From Streptomyces qaidamensis (GTDB lineage: Bacteria; Actinomycetota; Actinomycetes; Streptomycetales; Streptomycetaceae), in NCBI RefSeq assembly GCF_001611795.1, contig NZ_CP015098.1, positions 3,286,001 to 3,350,000 on the forward strand: a DNA stretch of 64,000 nucleotides. The letters are read 5' to 3'. Both the position numbers and the translations under genes were made by a program. Position 1 is the stretch's first letter. The number at the start of each line of letters is the position of its first letter. Positions 34,052-41,292 of this stretch are shown here, piece after piece. The notes under the pieces were generated by a model. That model did no database searches and was not told the DNA's origin. It saw only the letters and a program-made list of their open reading frames with translations.

Positions 34052-35101
34052 TCAAGAAGACCGCGGCACCCCGGAGGACCCGCGCACCATCAACTCGCCC
34101 CGCACCGACGCGATCCCGCCGGGCGGTGCCTCCTCGCGGCCCATGGCGATCCGCCCGGCCCGGGCCCCCGCCTCCGCCAGCGGCAGCCGCACGGTCGTCA
34201 GCGACGGCACCGCGTCGATGCTGAAGGGCAGATCGTCGAAGCCCGCCACCGACACGTCCTCCGGGATCCGCAGGCCCGAGTCCCGCAGCGCGGCGCACGC
34301 CCCCAGCGCGACGGAGTCGTTCGCCGCGACGACCGCCGTCAGCGACGGGTCACGCCGCAGCAGCTCCAGCGTCGCCTCGTAGCCGGACCGCCGGTCGTAG
34401 CGCCCGTGCACCGTCCACCGGGGGTCCTCCTCGATGCCGTGCGCGGCCAGCGCGGCCCGGTGCCCCTCCAGCCGGTGCCGCGTGGTCGTCCGCTCCTCGG
34501 GGCCCGCGATGTAGCCGAGCCGCCGGTGTCCGAGCCCGATGAGGTGCTCGGTCAGCTCCTGCCCGCCGCCGCGGTTGTCGAAGGTCAGCGCGATGGCCCC
34601 GGTGTCCGGCGCCGGCGGCCGTCCGCACAGCACGACCCGCGTCCCGGCCTCCCCCAGCTTCCGCACCTTGGCGTCCATGGCCGCCTGGTGCGCCGCGTCC
34701 TCGATCGCCCCGCCGGTCAGCACCACGGCCGCGGCCCGCTGCCGCTGCAGCAGCGTGAGGTAGGTCAGCTCCCGCTCGGGTGAGCCACCCGTGTTGCAGA
34801 CCACCGCGAGTCTCTCCCCGCCCGCACGGCCGCCCGGCCCTCCGATCTCGGCCTGGATCGCGCTCGCCATGATCCCGAAGAACGGGTCGGCGATGTCGTT
34901 CACCAGGATCCCGACCAGGTCGGAGGTGGAGGCGGCCAGCGCGCTCGCGGGCCCGTTGAGCACGTAGTCCAGCTCGTCCACGGCCTTCAGCACCCGCTCG
35001 CGGGTGGAGGCCGCCACAGGGTAGTTGCCGTTCAGCACGCGCGACACCGTCGCGGGTGAGACCTGTGCGCGGGCCGCCACGTCCGCCAGGGTCACCGTCA
35101 T
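34052..35101 (-). CDS. LacI-family transcriptional regulator
   Basis: A 349-residue LacI/GalR repressor: VTLADVAARAQVSPATVSRV (HTH), ELDYVLNGPASALAAS (hinge) and a periplasmic-binding-like effector domain (GILVNDIADPFFGIMASAIQ, FDNRGGGQELTEHLIGLGH, AGFDDLPFSIDAVPSLTTV). It is divergent from a catabolic operon encoding an oxidoreductase, a DUF993 protein and a TIM-barrel isomerase, which it very probably represses. A GAAAGCGCTTGC dyad near the operon start is its likely site. ATG 35101 is the first codon of the family N-terminus. Confidence 0.88.
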   Translation of the reverse strand: MTVTLADVAARAQVSPATVSRVLNGNYPVAASTRERVLKAVDELDYVLNGPASALAASTSDLVGILVNDIADPFFGIMASAIQAEIGGPGGRAGGERLAVVCNTGGSPERELTYLTLLQRQRAAAVVLTGGAIEDAAHQAAMDAKVRKLGEAGTRVVLCGRPPAPDTGAIALTFDNRGGGQELTEHLIGLGHRRLGYIAGPEERTTTRHRLEGHRAALAAHGIEEDPRWTVHGRYDRRSGYEATLELLRRDPSLTAVVAANDSVALGACAALRDSGLRIPEDVSVAGFDDLPFSIDAVPSLTTVRLPLAEAGARAGRIAMGREEAPPGGIASVRGELMVRGSSGVPRSS

Positions 35102-35440
35102 CTCGTCGTCCTCCGGTCGCGCATCTCGTCTCGTCTCCGCCCTCGTACACACCTGGACCACTGGTCATGGTTCCGCCCGGATCAACAGGTCGACCGCCGC
35201 TCCCCCGACGAACCCATGGCCAAGGTTCCGAGCAGACCTTAAGCCCCCGACCCTCTGTTGTTCGCCCCCTCGAACAACTCGTCCTGGTCACGGTCTTGTC
35301 CGGACCGCGGTTCAGAGGCTAGCTTCTCCATGTATAGAAAGCGCTTGCTGCAACGCTCACCAGTTAACGGACGGCTCACCGGGCCGCCTGTGATGGGTGG
35401 GGCGTACGCGGCGCCGCGACCGCGTACGAAGGGAACGACG
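35102..35440. other. Divergent control region of the LacI gene and the oxidoreductase operon
   Basis: 339 bp without a gene. The long open frame that enters it from the right (from 35258) has no start with a ribosome-binding site before 35441. The only strong dyad seen is the GAAAGCGCTTGC operator at 35337-35348. Confidence 0.5.
35337..35348 (+). promoter_or_regulatory. LacI-type operator of the oxidoreductase operon
   Basis: GAAAGCGCTTGC contains the palindrome AAGCGCTT (and G.AAGCGCTT.C over 12 bp), a classical LacI-family half-site arrangement with central CG. It lies 93 bp before the first gene and on the LacI gene's promoter side. Confidence 0.6.
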
Positions 35441-36592
35441 TTGACACGCAAGACGGTGCGAATCGCCATGAACGGCGTGACCGGGCGCATGGGCTACCGC
35501 CAGCACCTGGTCCGCTCCATCCTCGCCCTCCGCGAGCAGGGCGGCCTCGACCTCGGCGACGGCACGGTGCTGTGGCCCGAGCCGATCCTGGTCGGCCGCC
35601 GTGAGCACGCGCTGAAGGCGATGGCCGAGCAGCACGGGCTGGAGCACTTCTCGACGGACGTGGACGCGGTCCTCGCCGACGAGACGGTGGACATCTACTT
35701 CGACGCGCAGGTCACCTCGGCCCGCGAGGAGGCCCTGAAGAAGGCCATCGCGGCCGGCAAGCACATCTACACGGAGAAGCCGACCGCCACCGGCCTCGAC
35801 GGCGCCCTGGACCTCGCCCGGCTGGCGAACGAGGCCGGCATCAAGCACGGCGTCGTCCAGGACAAGCTGTTCCTCCCGGGCCTGCTGAAGCTGAAGCGCC
35901 TGATCGACGGCGGCTTCTTCGGCCGGATCCTCTCCGTGCGCGGCGAGTTCGGCTACTGGGTCTTCGAGGGCGACTGGCAGACCGCCCAGCGCCCGTCCTG
36001 GAACTACCGGGCCGAGGACGGCGGCGGCATCGTCGTCGACATGTTCCCGCACTGGGAGTACGTGCTGCACGAGCTGTTCGGCCGGGTGAAGTCCGTCCAG
36101 GCGCTCACCGCCACGCACATCCCGCAGCGCTGGGACGAGAACGACAAGCCCTACGACGCGACGGCCGACGACGCCGCGTACGGCGTCTTCGAGCTGGAGG
36201 GCGGCGCGATCGCCCAGATCAACTCCTCCTGGGTCGTCCGCGTCAACCGCGACGAGCTGGTGGAGTTCCAGGTGGACGGCACCGAGGGCTCCGCGGTCGC
36301 GGGCCTGCGCAACTGCCGCGTCCAGCACCGCAGCGCCACCCCCAAGCCGGTGTGGAACCCGGACATCCCCGCCACGGAGGTCTTCCGCGACCAGTGGCAG
36401 GAGGTCCCGGACAACACCGAGTTCGACAACGGCTTCAAGGCCCAGTGGGAGCTGTTCCTGCGGCACGTCTACGCCGACGCCCCCTACCACTGGGACCTGC
36501 TGGCCGGTGCCCGCGGTGTCCAGCTCGCCGAGCTGGGCCTGAAGTCCTCGGCGGAGGGCCGCCGTCTCGACGTGCCGGAGATCTCGCTGTGA
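35441..36592 (+). CDS. Gfo/Idh/MocA-family oxidoreductase
   Basis: A 383-residue NAD(P)-dependent sugar/polyol dehydrogenase-like protein. Start TTG 35441 follows GAAGGGAACGACG and gives LTRKTVRIAMNGVTGRMGYR, the Rossmann head of the family. YTEKPTATGLDGALDLARLA holds the conserved EKP, and WNYRAEDGGGIVVDMFPHWE the substrate-side GG...D...H block. Substrate is probably a sugar acid, inositol or similar. It overlaps the DUF993 gene by GTGA and heads a three-gene operon repressed by the divergent LacI protein. The rare TTG start may limit its translation. Confidence 0.85.
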   Translation: MTRKTVRIAMNGVTGRMGYRQHLVRSILALREQGGLDLGDGTVLWPEPILVGRREHALKAMAEQHGLEHFSTDVDAVLADETVDIYFDAQVTSAREEALKKAIAAGKHIYTEKPTATGLDGALDLARLANEAGIKHGVVQDKLFLPGLLKLKRLIDGGFFGRILSVRGEFGYWVFEGDWQTAQRPSWNYRAEDGGGIVVDMFPHWEYVLHELFGRVKSVQALTATHIPQRWDENDKPYDATADDAAYGVFELEGGAIAQINSSWVVRVNRDELVEFQVDGTEGSAVAGLRNCRVQHRSATPKPVWNPDIPATEVFRDQWQEVPDNTEFDNGFKAQWELFLRHVYADAPYHWDLLAGARGVQLAELGLKSSAEGRRLDVPEISL

Positions 36593-37740
36593 CCATCCGA
36601 CTCCCCGGCGCCGATGGGGCGTTGCGGACCTACGAGCCCCGCACCGAGCCCCTGGCCGTGACCCCGGGCACGCCCTTCACCTCCCGCACGGTCTTCTCCG
36701 CGGCGCACGTCGTCGCCGACCCGTTCGCGGACGTCTCCCCCGACTCGCCCGCCGCGGTCGACTGGGACGCCACCCTCGCCTTCCGCCGCCACCTGTGGTC
36801 GCACGGGCTGGGCGTCGCCGAGGCCATGGACACCGCCCAGCGCGGCATGGGCCTGGACTGGGCGGGCGCGGCGGAGCTGATCCGCCGGTCGGCGGCCGAG
36901 GCCAGAGCGGTCGGCGGCCGCATCGCCTGCGGTGTGGGCACCGACCAGATCGCCTCCGGCTCGCTCGCGGAGGTCCGCGCGGCCTACGAGGAGCAGCTCG
37001 CCCTCGTCGAGGAGTCCGGCGCGCAGGCCATCCTGATGGCGTCCCGGGCGCTCGCGGCGGCGGCCTCCGGGCCGGAGGACTACCTGGAGGTCTACGGCCA
37101 CCTGCTGCGCCAGGCCGCCGAGCCGGTCGTCCTGCACTGGCTGGGCCCGATGTTCGACCCGGCGCTGGAGGGCTACTGGGGTTCGGCCGACCTGGACGCG
37201 GCGACGGACACGTTCCTGGACGTGATCGCCGCCCACCCGGACAAGGTCGACGGCATCAAGGTCTCCCTGCTGGACGCACAGCGCGAGATCGACATCCGCC
37301 GCCGGCTCCCGAAGGGCGTGCGCTGCTACACGGGCGACGACTTCAACTACCCCGAGCTGATCGCGGGCGACGAGCAGGGCTTCAGCCACGCGCTGCTCGG
37401 CATCTTCGACCCGCTGGGCCCGCTGGCGGCGCAGGCGGTCCGGGCCCTGGACACGGGCGACGTGCAGGGCTTCCGCGATCTCCTCGACCCCACGGTCGGG
37501 CTCTCCCGGCACCTGTTCCAGACCCCGACCCGCTTCTACAAGACGGGCGTGGTCTTCCTGGCCTGGCTGGCGGGCCACCAGACGCACTTCACGATGGTCG
37601 GCGGCCTGCAGTCGGCCCGCTCGCTGCCGCACTTCGCGACGGCGTACGAACTGGCCGACGGGCTGGGGCTGTTCCCCGACCCGAAGCTGGCTGAAGAGCG
37701 GATGAAGACGCTGCTGAGCGTGTACGGGGTGAATCAGTGA
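36589..37740 (+). CDS. DUF993 / dihydrodipicolinate-synthase-like protein
   Basis: A 383-residue DUF993 protein of the class I aldolase (DapA-like) superfamily. GTG 36589 overlaps the preceding stop (GTGA). Conserved blocks include SHGLGVAEAMDTAQRGMGLD, ACGVGTDQIASGSLAEVRAA, VLHWLGPMFDPALEGYWG and the candidate Schiff-base lysine in VDGIKVSLLDAQREI. It is always found in sugar or polyol catabolic operons. A retro-aldol or dehydratase step following the oxidoreductase is likely, but the reaction is not established. It overlaps the third gene by four bases. Confidence 0.78.
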   Translation: MTIRLPGADGALRTYEPRTEPLAVTPGTPFTSRTVFSAAHVVADPFADVSPDSPAAVDWDATLAFRRHLWSHGLGVAEAMDTAQRGMGLDWAGAAELIRRSAAEARAVGGRIACGVGTDQIASGSLAEVRAAYEEQLALVEESGAQAILMASRALAAAASGPEDYLEVYGHLLRQAAEPVVLHWLGPMFDPALEGYWGSADLDAATDTFLDVIAAHPDKVDGIKVSLLDAQREIDIRRRLPKGVRCYTGDDFNYPELIAGDEQGFSHALLGIFDPLGPLAAQAVRALDTGDVQGFRDLLDPTVGLSRHLFQTPTRFYKTGVVFLAWLAGHQTHFTMVGGLQSARSLPHFATAYELADGLGLFPDPKLAEERMKTLLSVYGVNQ

Positions 37741-38570
37741 GCGGGTCCTTCGAACGCTTCTCGATCAACCAGATGACGGTGAAGCAGCTGTCGTTGCCGG
37801 AACTGGCCGACGGCTGCGCCCGGCTGGGCATCCGCAACGTGGGGCTCTGGCGCGAGCCGGTGCAGGCGTTCGGCCTGGAGGCCACGGCCAAGCTGGTGCG
37901 GGACGCCGGGCTGACGGTGACGACGTTGTGCCGGGGCGGGTTCTTCACGGCGATCGACCCGCGCGAGCGTGCAAAGGCCCTGGCCGACAACCGCCGCGCG
38001 ATCGACGAGGCGGCCACGCTGGGCACGGACACGCTGGTCCTGGTCTCGGGCGGTCTCCCCGCGGGCTCCAAGGACCTGCACGGCGCCCGCGAGCGCATCG
38101 CCGACGCCCTGTCGGAACTGGGCCCGTACGCGGAGCGGCACGGCGTCCGGCTGGCCATCGAGCCGCTGCACCCCATGTACGCCTCGGACCGCTGTGTGGT
38201 GTCGACCCTGGCCCAGGCCCTGGACCTCGCCGAACGCTTCCCGGCGCACCAGGTCGGCGTCACGGTCGACACGTACCACATCTGGTGGGACGACACCGCC
38301 CCCGCGCAGATCGCCCGGGCGGGCGCGGGCGGCCGGATCCACACCTTCCAGCTCGCCGACTGGACGACCCCCCTCCCCGAGGGCGTCCTCACCGGCCGCG
38401 GCCAGATCGGCGACGGGTCGATCGACATGCGGGAGTGGCAGGACCACGTGGAGGCGGCCGGCTACACCGGCGCCATCGAGGTGGAGCTGTTCAACGACGT
38501 CCTGTGGGCGCGGGACGGCCAGGAGGTCCTGGCCGAGACGGCGCAGAGGTTCACCGAGCACACCCGCTGA
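37737..38570 (+). CDS. Sugar phosphate isomerase/epimerase, TIM-barrel
   Basis: A 277-residue xylose-isomerase-like TIM barrel: MTVKQLSLPELADGCARLGI, then GLWREPVQAFG, LVLVSGGLPAGSKDL, the metal-ligand Glu in VRLAIEPLHPMYASDR, VGVTVDTYHIWWD, FQLADWTTPLPEGVL and a C-terminal YTGAIEVELFNDVLWA. The superfamily's Glu/Asp/His/Glu metal site is present. GTG 37737 overlaps the DUF993 stop by four bases, so all three genes of the operon are translationally coupled. It is not close in sequence to the TIM-barrel at 31123. Confidence 0.85.
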   Translation: MSGSFERFSINQMTVKQLSLPELADGCARLGIRNVGLWREPVQAFGLEATAKLVRDAGLTVTTLCRGGFFTAIDPRERAKALADNRRAIDEAATLGTDTLVLVSGGLPAGSKDLHGARERIADALSELGPYAERHGVRLAIEPLHPMYASDRCVVSTLAQALDLAERFPAHQVGVTVDTYHIWWDDTAPAQIARAGAGGRIHTFQLADWTTPLPEGVLTGRGQIGDGSIDMREWQDHVEAAGYTGAIEVELFNDVLWARDGQEVLAETAQRFTEHTR

Positions 38571-38591
38571 CCCCGCCCTGGACCACGCCCG

Positions 38592-38624
38592 CCGCCCCGC
38601 CCCCGCTGCCCGGGGGCGGGGCGG
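38592..38624 (+). terminator. Perfect 14-bp hairpin ending the LacI-controlled operon
   Basis: CCGCCCCGCCCCCG (38592-38605) pairs with CGGGGGCGGGGCGG (38611-38624) over a CTGCC loop, 21 bp after the last stop codon of the operon. Confidence 0.75.
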
Positions 38625-38752
38625 TGGCGTGCGGGGGCCGCCCCCGGGCCGTTCCGGATGCACCCGTCCCCCGGGCGTGACACGCTTTTCCCAAGGACTC
38701 GGCCGGTCGCAGTGCTCTCTCTTCCCCTCGCATCCTGATTCGGAGAGCAGCC

Positions 38753-39937
38753 ATGGCTGACTTCCTCGTCAACACCACCAAGTCCGGCGACCAGCTCCAG
38801 CCCGCCGTCGACGGCCTGTTCGGCACTCAGTTCCTGGAGCTGTGGTCGGACGACAGCGACTTCGTCATCAAGGGCCAGTTCCTGGGGGACGACGGCGACA
38901 AGCTCGGGAGCGAGTTCGCCGTCAGTACGCAGCCGGCGGACGGGCCCGGGGTACGGCCGCTGTGGCCGTCCGTGCTGTCCGCCGGGATCAGCGGCCAGTT
39001 CGCCGTGTGGCTGGAGACGCCGTTCGGCATGCCCGGCCCCAGCCCGTCCGTGAAGCTCCAGCGGTTCACCGAAGGCCGGAAGGCCGGTCCGGAGACTCTC
39101 GTCACGGCCGACGCGGATCCGAAGGTCCGGCCGTGCCTCGCGTTCATGATCGACGGTGGTGTGCTGGTCACCTGGGCGAGCCGGCGGCCCGACCAGCGCA
39201 TCCGCGCGCGGCGGTTCCGTTCGGACGGCAGCCCGGCGGCACCGGAGTTCACGGTCAGCACCACCGAGGGCTTCCACGAGAAGCCCGCCGCCTCGATCCT
39301 CACCAACGGCAACGTGGTCGTCGCCTGGTCGACCGATCCGTCATCCATCGGCGGCGGCCGGCTCACCCTGCGGTTCTTCGACTTCGAGGGCCATCCGCTG
39401 GGCGGGGAGATCCGGCCCAACGTCGGTGGCTTCACCGGGGTCAACGCGATCACCCTGCTCGACAGCGGGCGCTTCGTCGTCGCGCACATCGAGCGCATTC
39501 AGCCCAGCGACCTGGGCAAACCGCAGACCACGATCGCGGCGAGCATCTTCCAGCCCGACGGCACCGAGACCTTCGACATCACGGCCGGCAACCCCCGGGG
39601 CTTCACCCGGAGTTCCCCGGCCCTGTCCCGGCTGCCCGGCGGGCGCTTCCTGATGGCGTGGGTCGAGGAGAGCGCGGACACCCACGACACCGTGCCGACG
39701 GTGATGGCCAAGGTCTGCTCGGAGAGCCAGGGTTCACTCGGCGACCCGGTGCGGGTCAGCACGGCCGGCCCCGGGAAACGGTCCCACACCTGCACCGCGA
39801 CGGCCTTCGGCAACGGCCCGGAGAGCGTGCTCATTACCTGGGACGACGACAGCCACCTCGACGGGGACACGGGCTTCGGCGTACGGGCCCGCACGTTCCA
39901 CGTCAGCCCGCCCGGGATGCTGGTCGAGGCGTCCTAG
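38753..39937 (+). CDS. Repeat protein with beta-propeller-like motifs, unknown function
   Basis: A 394-residue protein, ATG 38753 after GGAGAGCAGCC. No signal peptide or membrane segment is seen. It is built of about six repeats of roughly 55-60 residues with the pattern P.....L.(D/N)G..vV.W......(D)......(R)F..dG: for example LAFMIDGGVLVTWASRRPDQ, ASILTNGNVVVAWSTDP, ITLLDSGRFVVAHIERI and LSRLPGGRFLMAWVEES. Such repeats form six- or seven-bladed propellers, and relatives carry hemolysin-type calcium-binding repeats. It could be a carbohydrate- or protein-binding module, perhaps exported by a non-classical route. The last codons overlap the EamA remnant on the other strand. Confidence 0.65.
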   Translation: MADFLVNTTKSGDQLQPAVDGLFGTQFLELWSDDSDFVIKGQFLGDDGDKLGSEFAVSTQPADGPGVRPLWPSVLSAGISGQFAVWLETPFGMPGPSPSVKLQRFTEGRKAGPETLVTADADPKVRPCLAFMIDGGVLVTWASRRPDQRIRARRFRSDGSPAAPEFTVSTTEGFHEKPAASILTNGNVVVAWSTDPSSIGGGRLTLRFFDFEGHPLGGEIRPNVGGFTGVNAITLLDSGRFVVAHIERIQPSDLGKPQTTIAASIFQPDGTETFDITAGNPRGFTRSSPALSRLPGGRFLMAWVEESADTHDTVPTVMAKVCSESQGSLGDPVRVSTAGPGKRSHTCTATAFGNGPESVLITWDDDSHLDGDTGFGVRARTFHVSPPGMLVEAS

Positions 39938-40211
39938 GGGCGGCCGTCGGGCCCGGAGACCCCGCGGGGTGAGGGAGGCCGGCACCCACCCCGCCCACCG
40001 GCAGCGCCGCCGCGCACCACCGCAGCGGGCTCAGCGGCTCGCCGAGGAACAGGAACGCCGACGGCATGCCGAAGACGGGAACCAGGAGGGGGAACGGCGC
40101 CACGGTGGAGGCGGGGTGGTGGCGCAGGAGGAAACACCATGCGCCGAAGCCGAAGACCGTGGTGATCCAGCCGACGTAGAGGACCGTGCCCGCGCCCTGC
40201 CAGTCCAGAGC
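39903..40211 (-). pseudogene. C-terminal remnant of an EamA-family transporter
   Basis: About 100 residues survive: VGWITTVFGFGAWCFLLRHH, PASTVAPFPLLVPVFGMPSA and FLFLGEPLSPLRWCAAALPV. These are the last three helices of an EamA/DMT drug/metabolite exporter (normally about 300 residues and ten helices). The frame to the right of 40211 is not EamA-like and has no start. The 5' two thirds of the gene have been removed together with the promoter region, and the sequence runs straight into a LysR remnant on the opposite strand. Confidence 0.75.
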
Positions 40212-40959
40212 GCACAACTGGTAGCGGCAACAGAGGAGTGGCCGGCCATCGTGGAGCGCGCCGAGACCGGCCTGGAGGAGCGGCGGGGCCGGCCGACGGG
40301 GCGGCTGACCGTCGCCGCGTTCGCGTCGGCGGCGCGCGGGCTGATGCCGGGGGTGCCGGCCGAGCTGGGCCGCAGACATCCCGCCCTGGACGCCCGGCTC
40401 TCCGAGGTCGATCCGCATCTGCCGGTCGGCCCGGTGGCGAAGGGTGCCGTCGACCTCGCCGTGGCGCACGACTGGGACGTCGCGCCGCTGCCCGCCCCGC
40501 CGGGTCCGGGGCAGGCGGTCATCGGGGACGACCTGTGCGATCCGCTCGTCTCGCGGGGCATCCCTTCGCCGGGCGGACCGCCGTGCGGCGGGAGGAGCTG
40601 GGCGGCGGGAGGAGCTGGGCGGCGAGCGGTGGATCTGCCGGCCGCCGGGGCGGGTCTGCCACGACTGGCTGCTGCGGACGCTGCGCGCGGCCGGGCAAGA
40701 GCCGGGCCTCGTCCACCAGGCCGACGAGAACCCCACCCTGGTGGCCCTGGTCGCGGCCGGGCTCGGGGTCGCGCTCATCCCGCGGCTGGGGCGCGGGCCG
40801 CTGCCCGCCGGGGTGGTGGCGGTGGCGCTCGATCCGATGCCGGTGCGGCGGCTGTACGCGCTGTGGCGGACGGGGGCGGCGCGGCGTCCGGCCATCGCGG
40901 AAACCGTACGGGTGCTCGGTGAGCTGTGGCCGGAAATGGCGGCTCATCCGCCCCGCTGA
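40212..40959 (+). pseudogene. Frameshifted remnant of a LysR-family regulator
   Basis: The effector-binding domain of a LysR regulator is readable, but the DNA-binding HTH is absent. Sense begins at 40212 (AQLVAATEEWPAIVERAETG), moves frame near 40555 (GDDLCDPL, then LAGHPFAGRTAVRREELG in the next frame) and moves again at a tandem 17-bp duplication (40588-40621). It then continues as GERWICRPPGRVCHDWLLRT and LVALVAAGLGVALIPRLG to a stop at 40959. The expected partner is the EamA transporter whose remnant lies upstream on the other strand, the usual LysR/EamA divergent pair. One deletion has removed the shared centre of both genes. Confidence 0.8.
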
Positions 40960-41292
40960 CCCCCTGGTACCCCTGCCGTACCGACTTGCGGAAATCCGGG
41001 CCGAGTCGGGAACCCGGACCGGACCGTCTCCGTCCAATCGCAGGCCACCGGAGAGTCACCACGGTGCGGTGTCGGCCCTCGCCACTGGCTGCGATCGCTG
41101 ACCACCCTCTCCGCCGTACCGCGGCCGGCGGCACCCGCCGCCATCGGCGCGTCCCCCTCCAACCGCGCCGGTGGCGGCCCCTCGGCGGTTACCGTGCACT
41201 CCCTTGACTGGCAGAAACTTCCCGGATATTGGTGACCTCTTGGAAGTTTCCTTCAGCGGATCCGCATCGGATCACCTCCGGAAGGAGCGCAC
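40960..41292. other. Control region of the GH3 hexosaminidase gene
   Basis: 333 bp without a gene. The right part holds a -35-like TTGACT (41204-41209), a 9-bp inverted repeat (41214-41250) and a strong AAGGAG Shine-Dalgarno site before GTG 41293. The left part shows nothing recognisable. Confidence 0.5.
41214..41250 (+). promoter_or_regulatory. 9-bp inverted repeat overlapping the hexosaminidase promoter
   Basis: GAAACTTCC (41214-41222) and GGAAGTTTC (41242-41250) form a perfect inverted repeat with a 19-bp spacer. The left arm lies between the -35-like TTGACT and the expected -10 (around 41226-41232). A repressor bound to both arms would cover the promoter. It is not the known DasR site. 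Confidence 0.5.

Noticed and set aside
35258..35440. N-terminal extension of the Gfo/Idh/MocA oxidoreductase to 35258
   Set aside because: It crosses the LacI operator and divergent promoter region, lacks a ribosome-binding site, and family proteins begin at the Rossmann strand.
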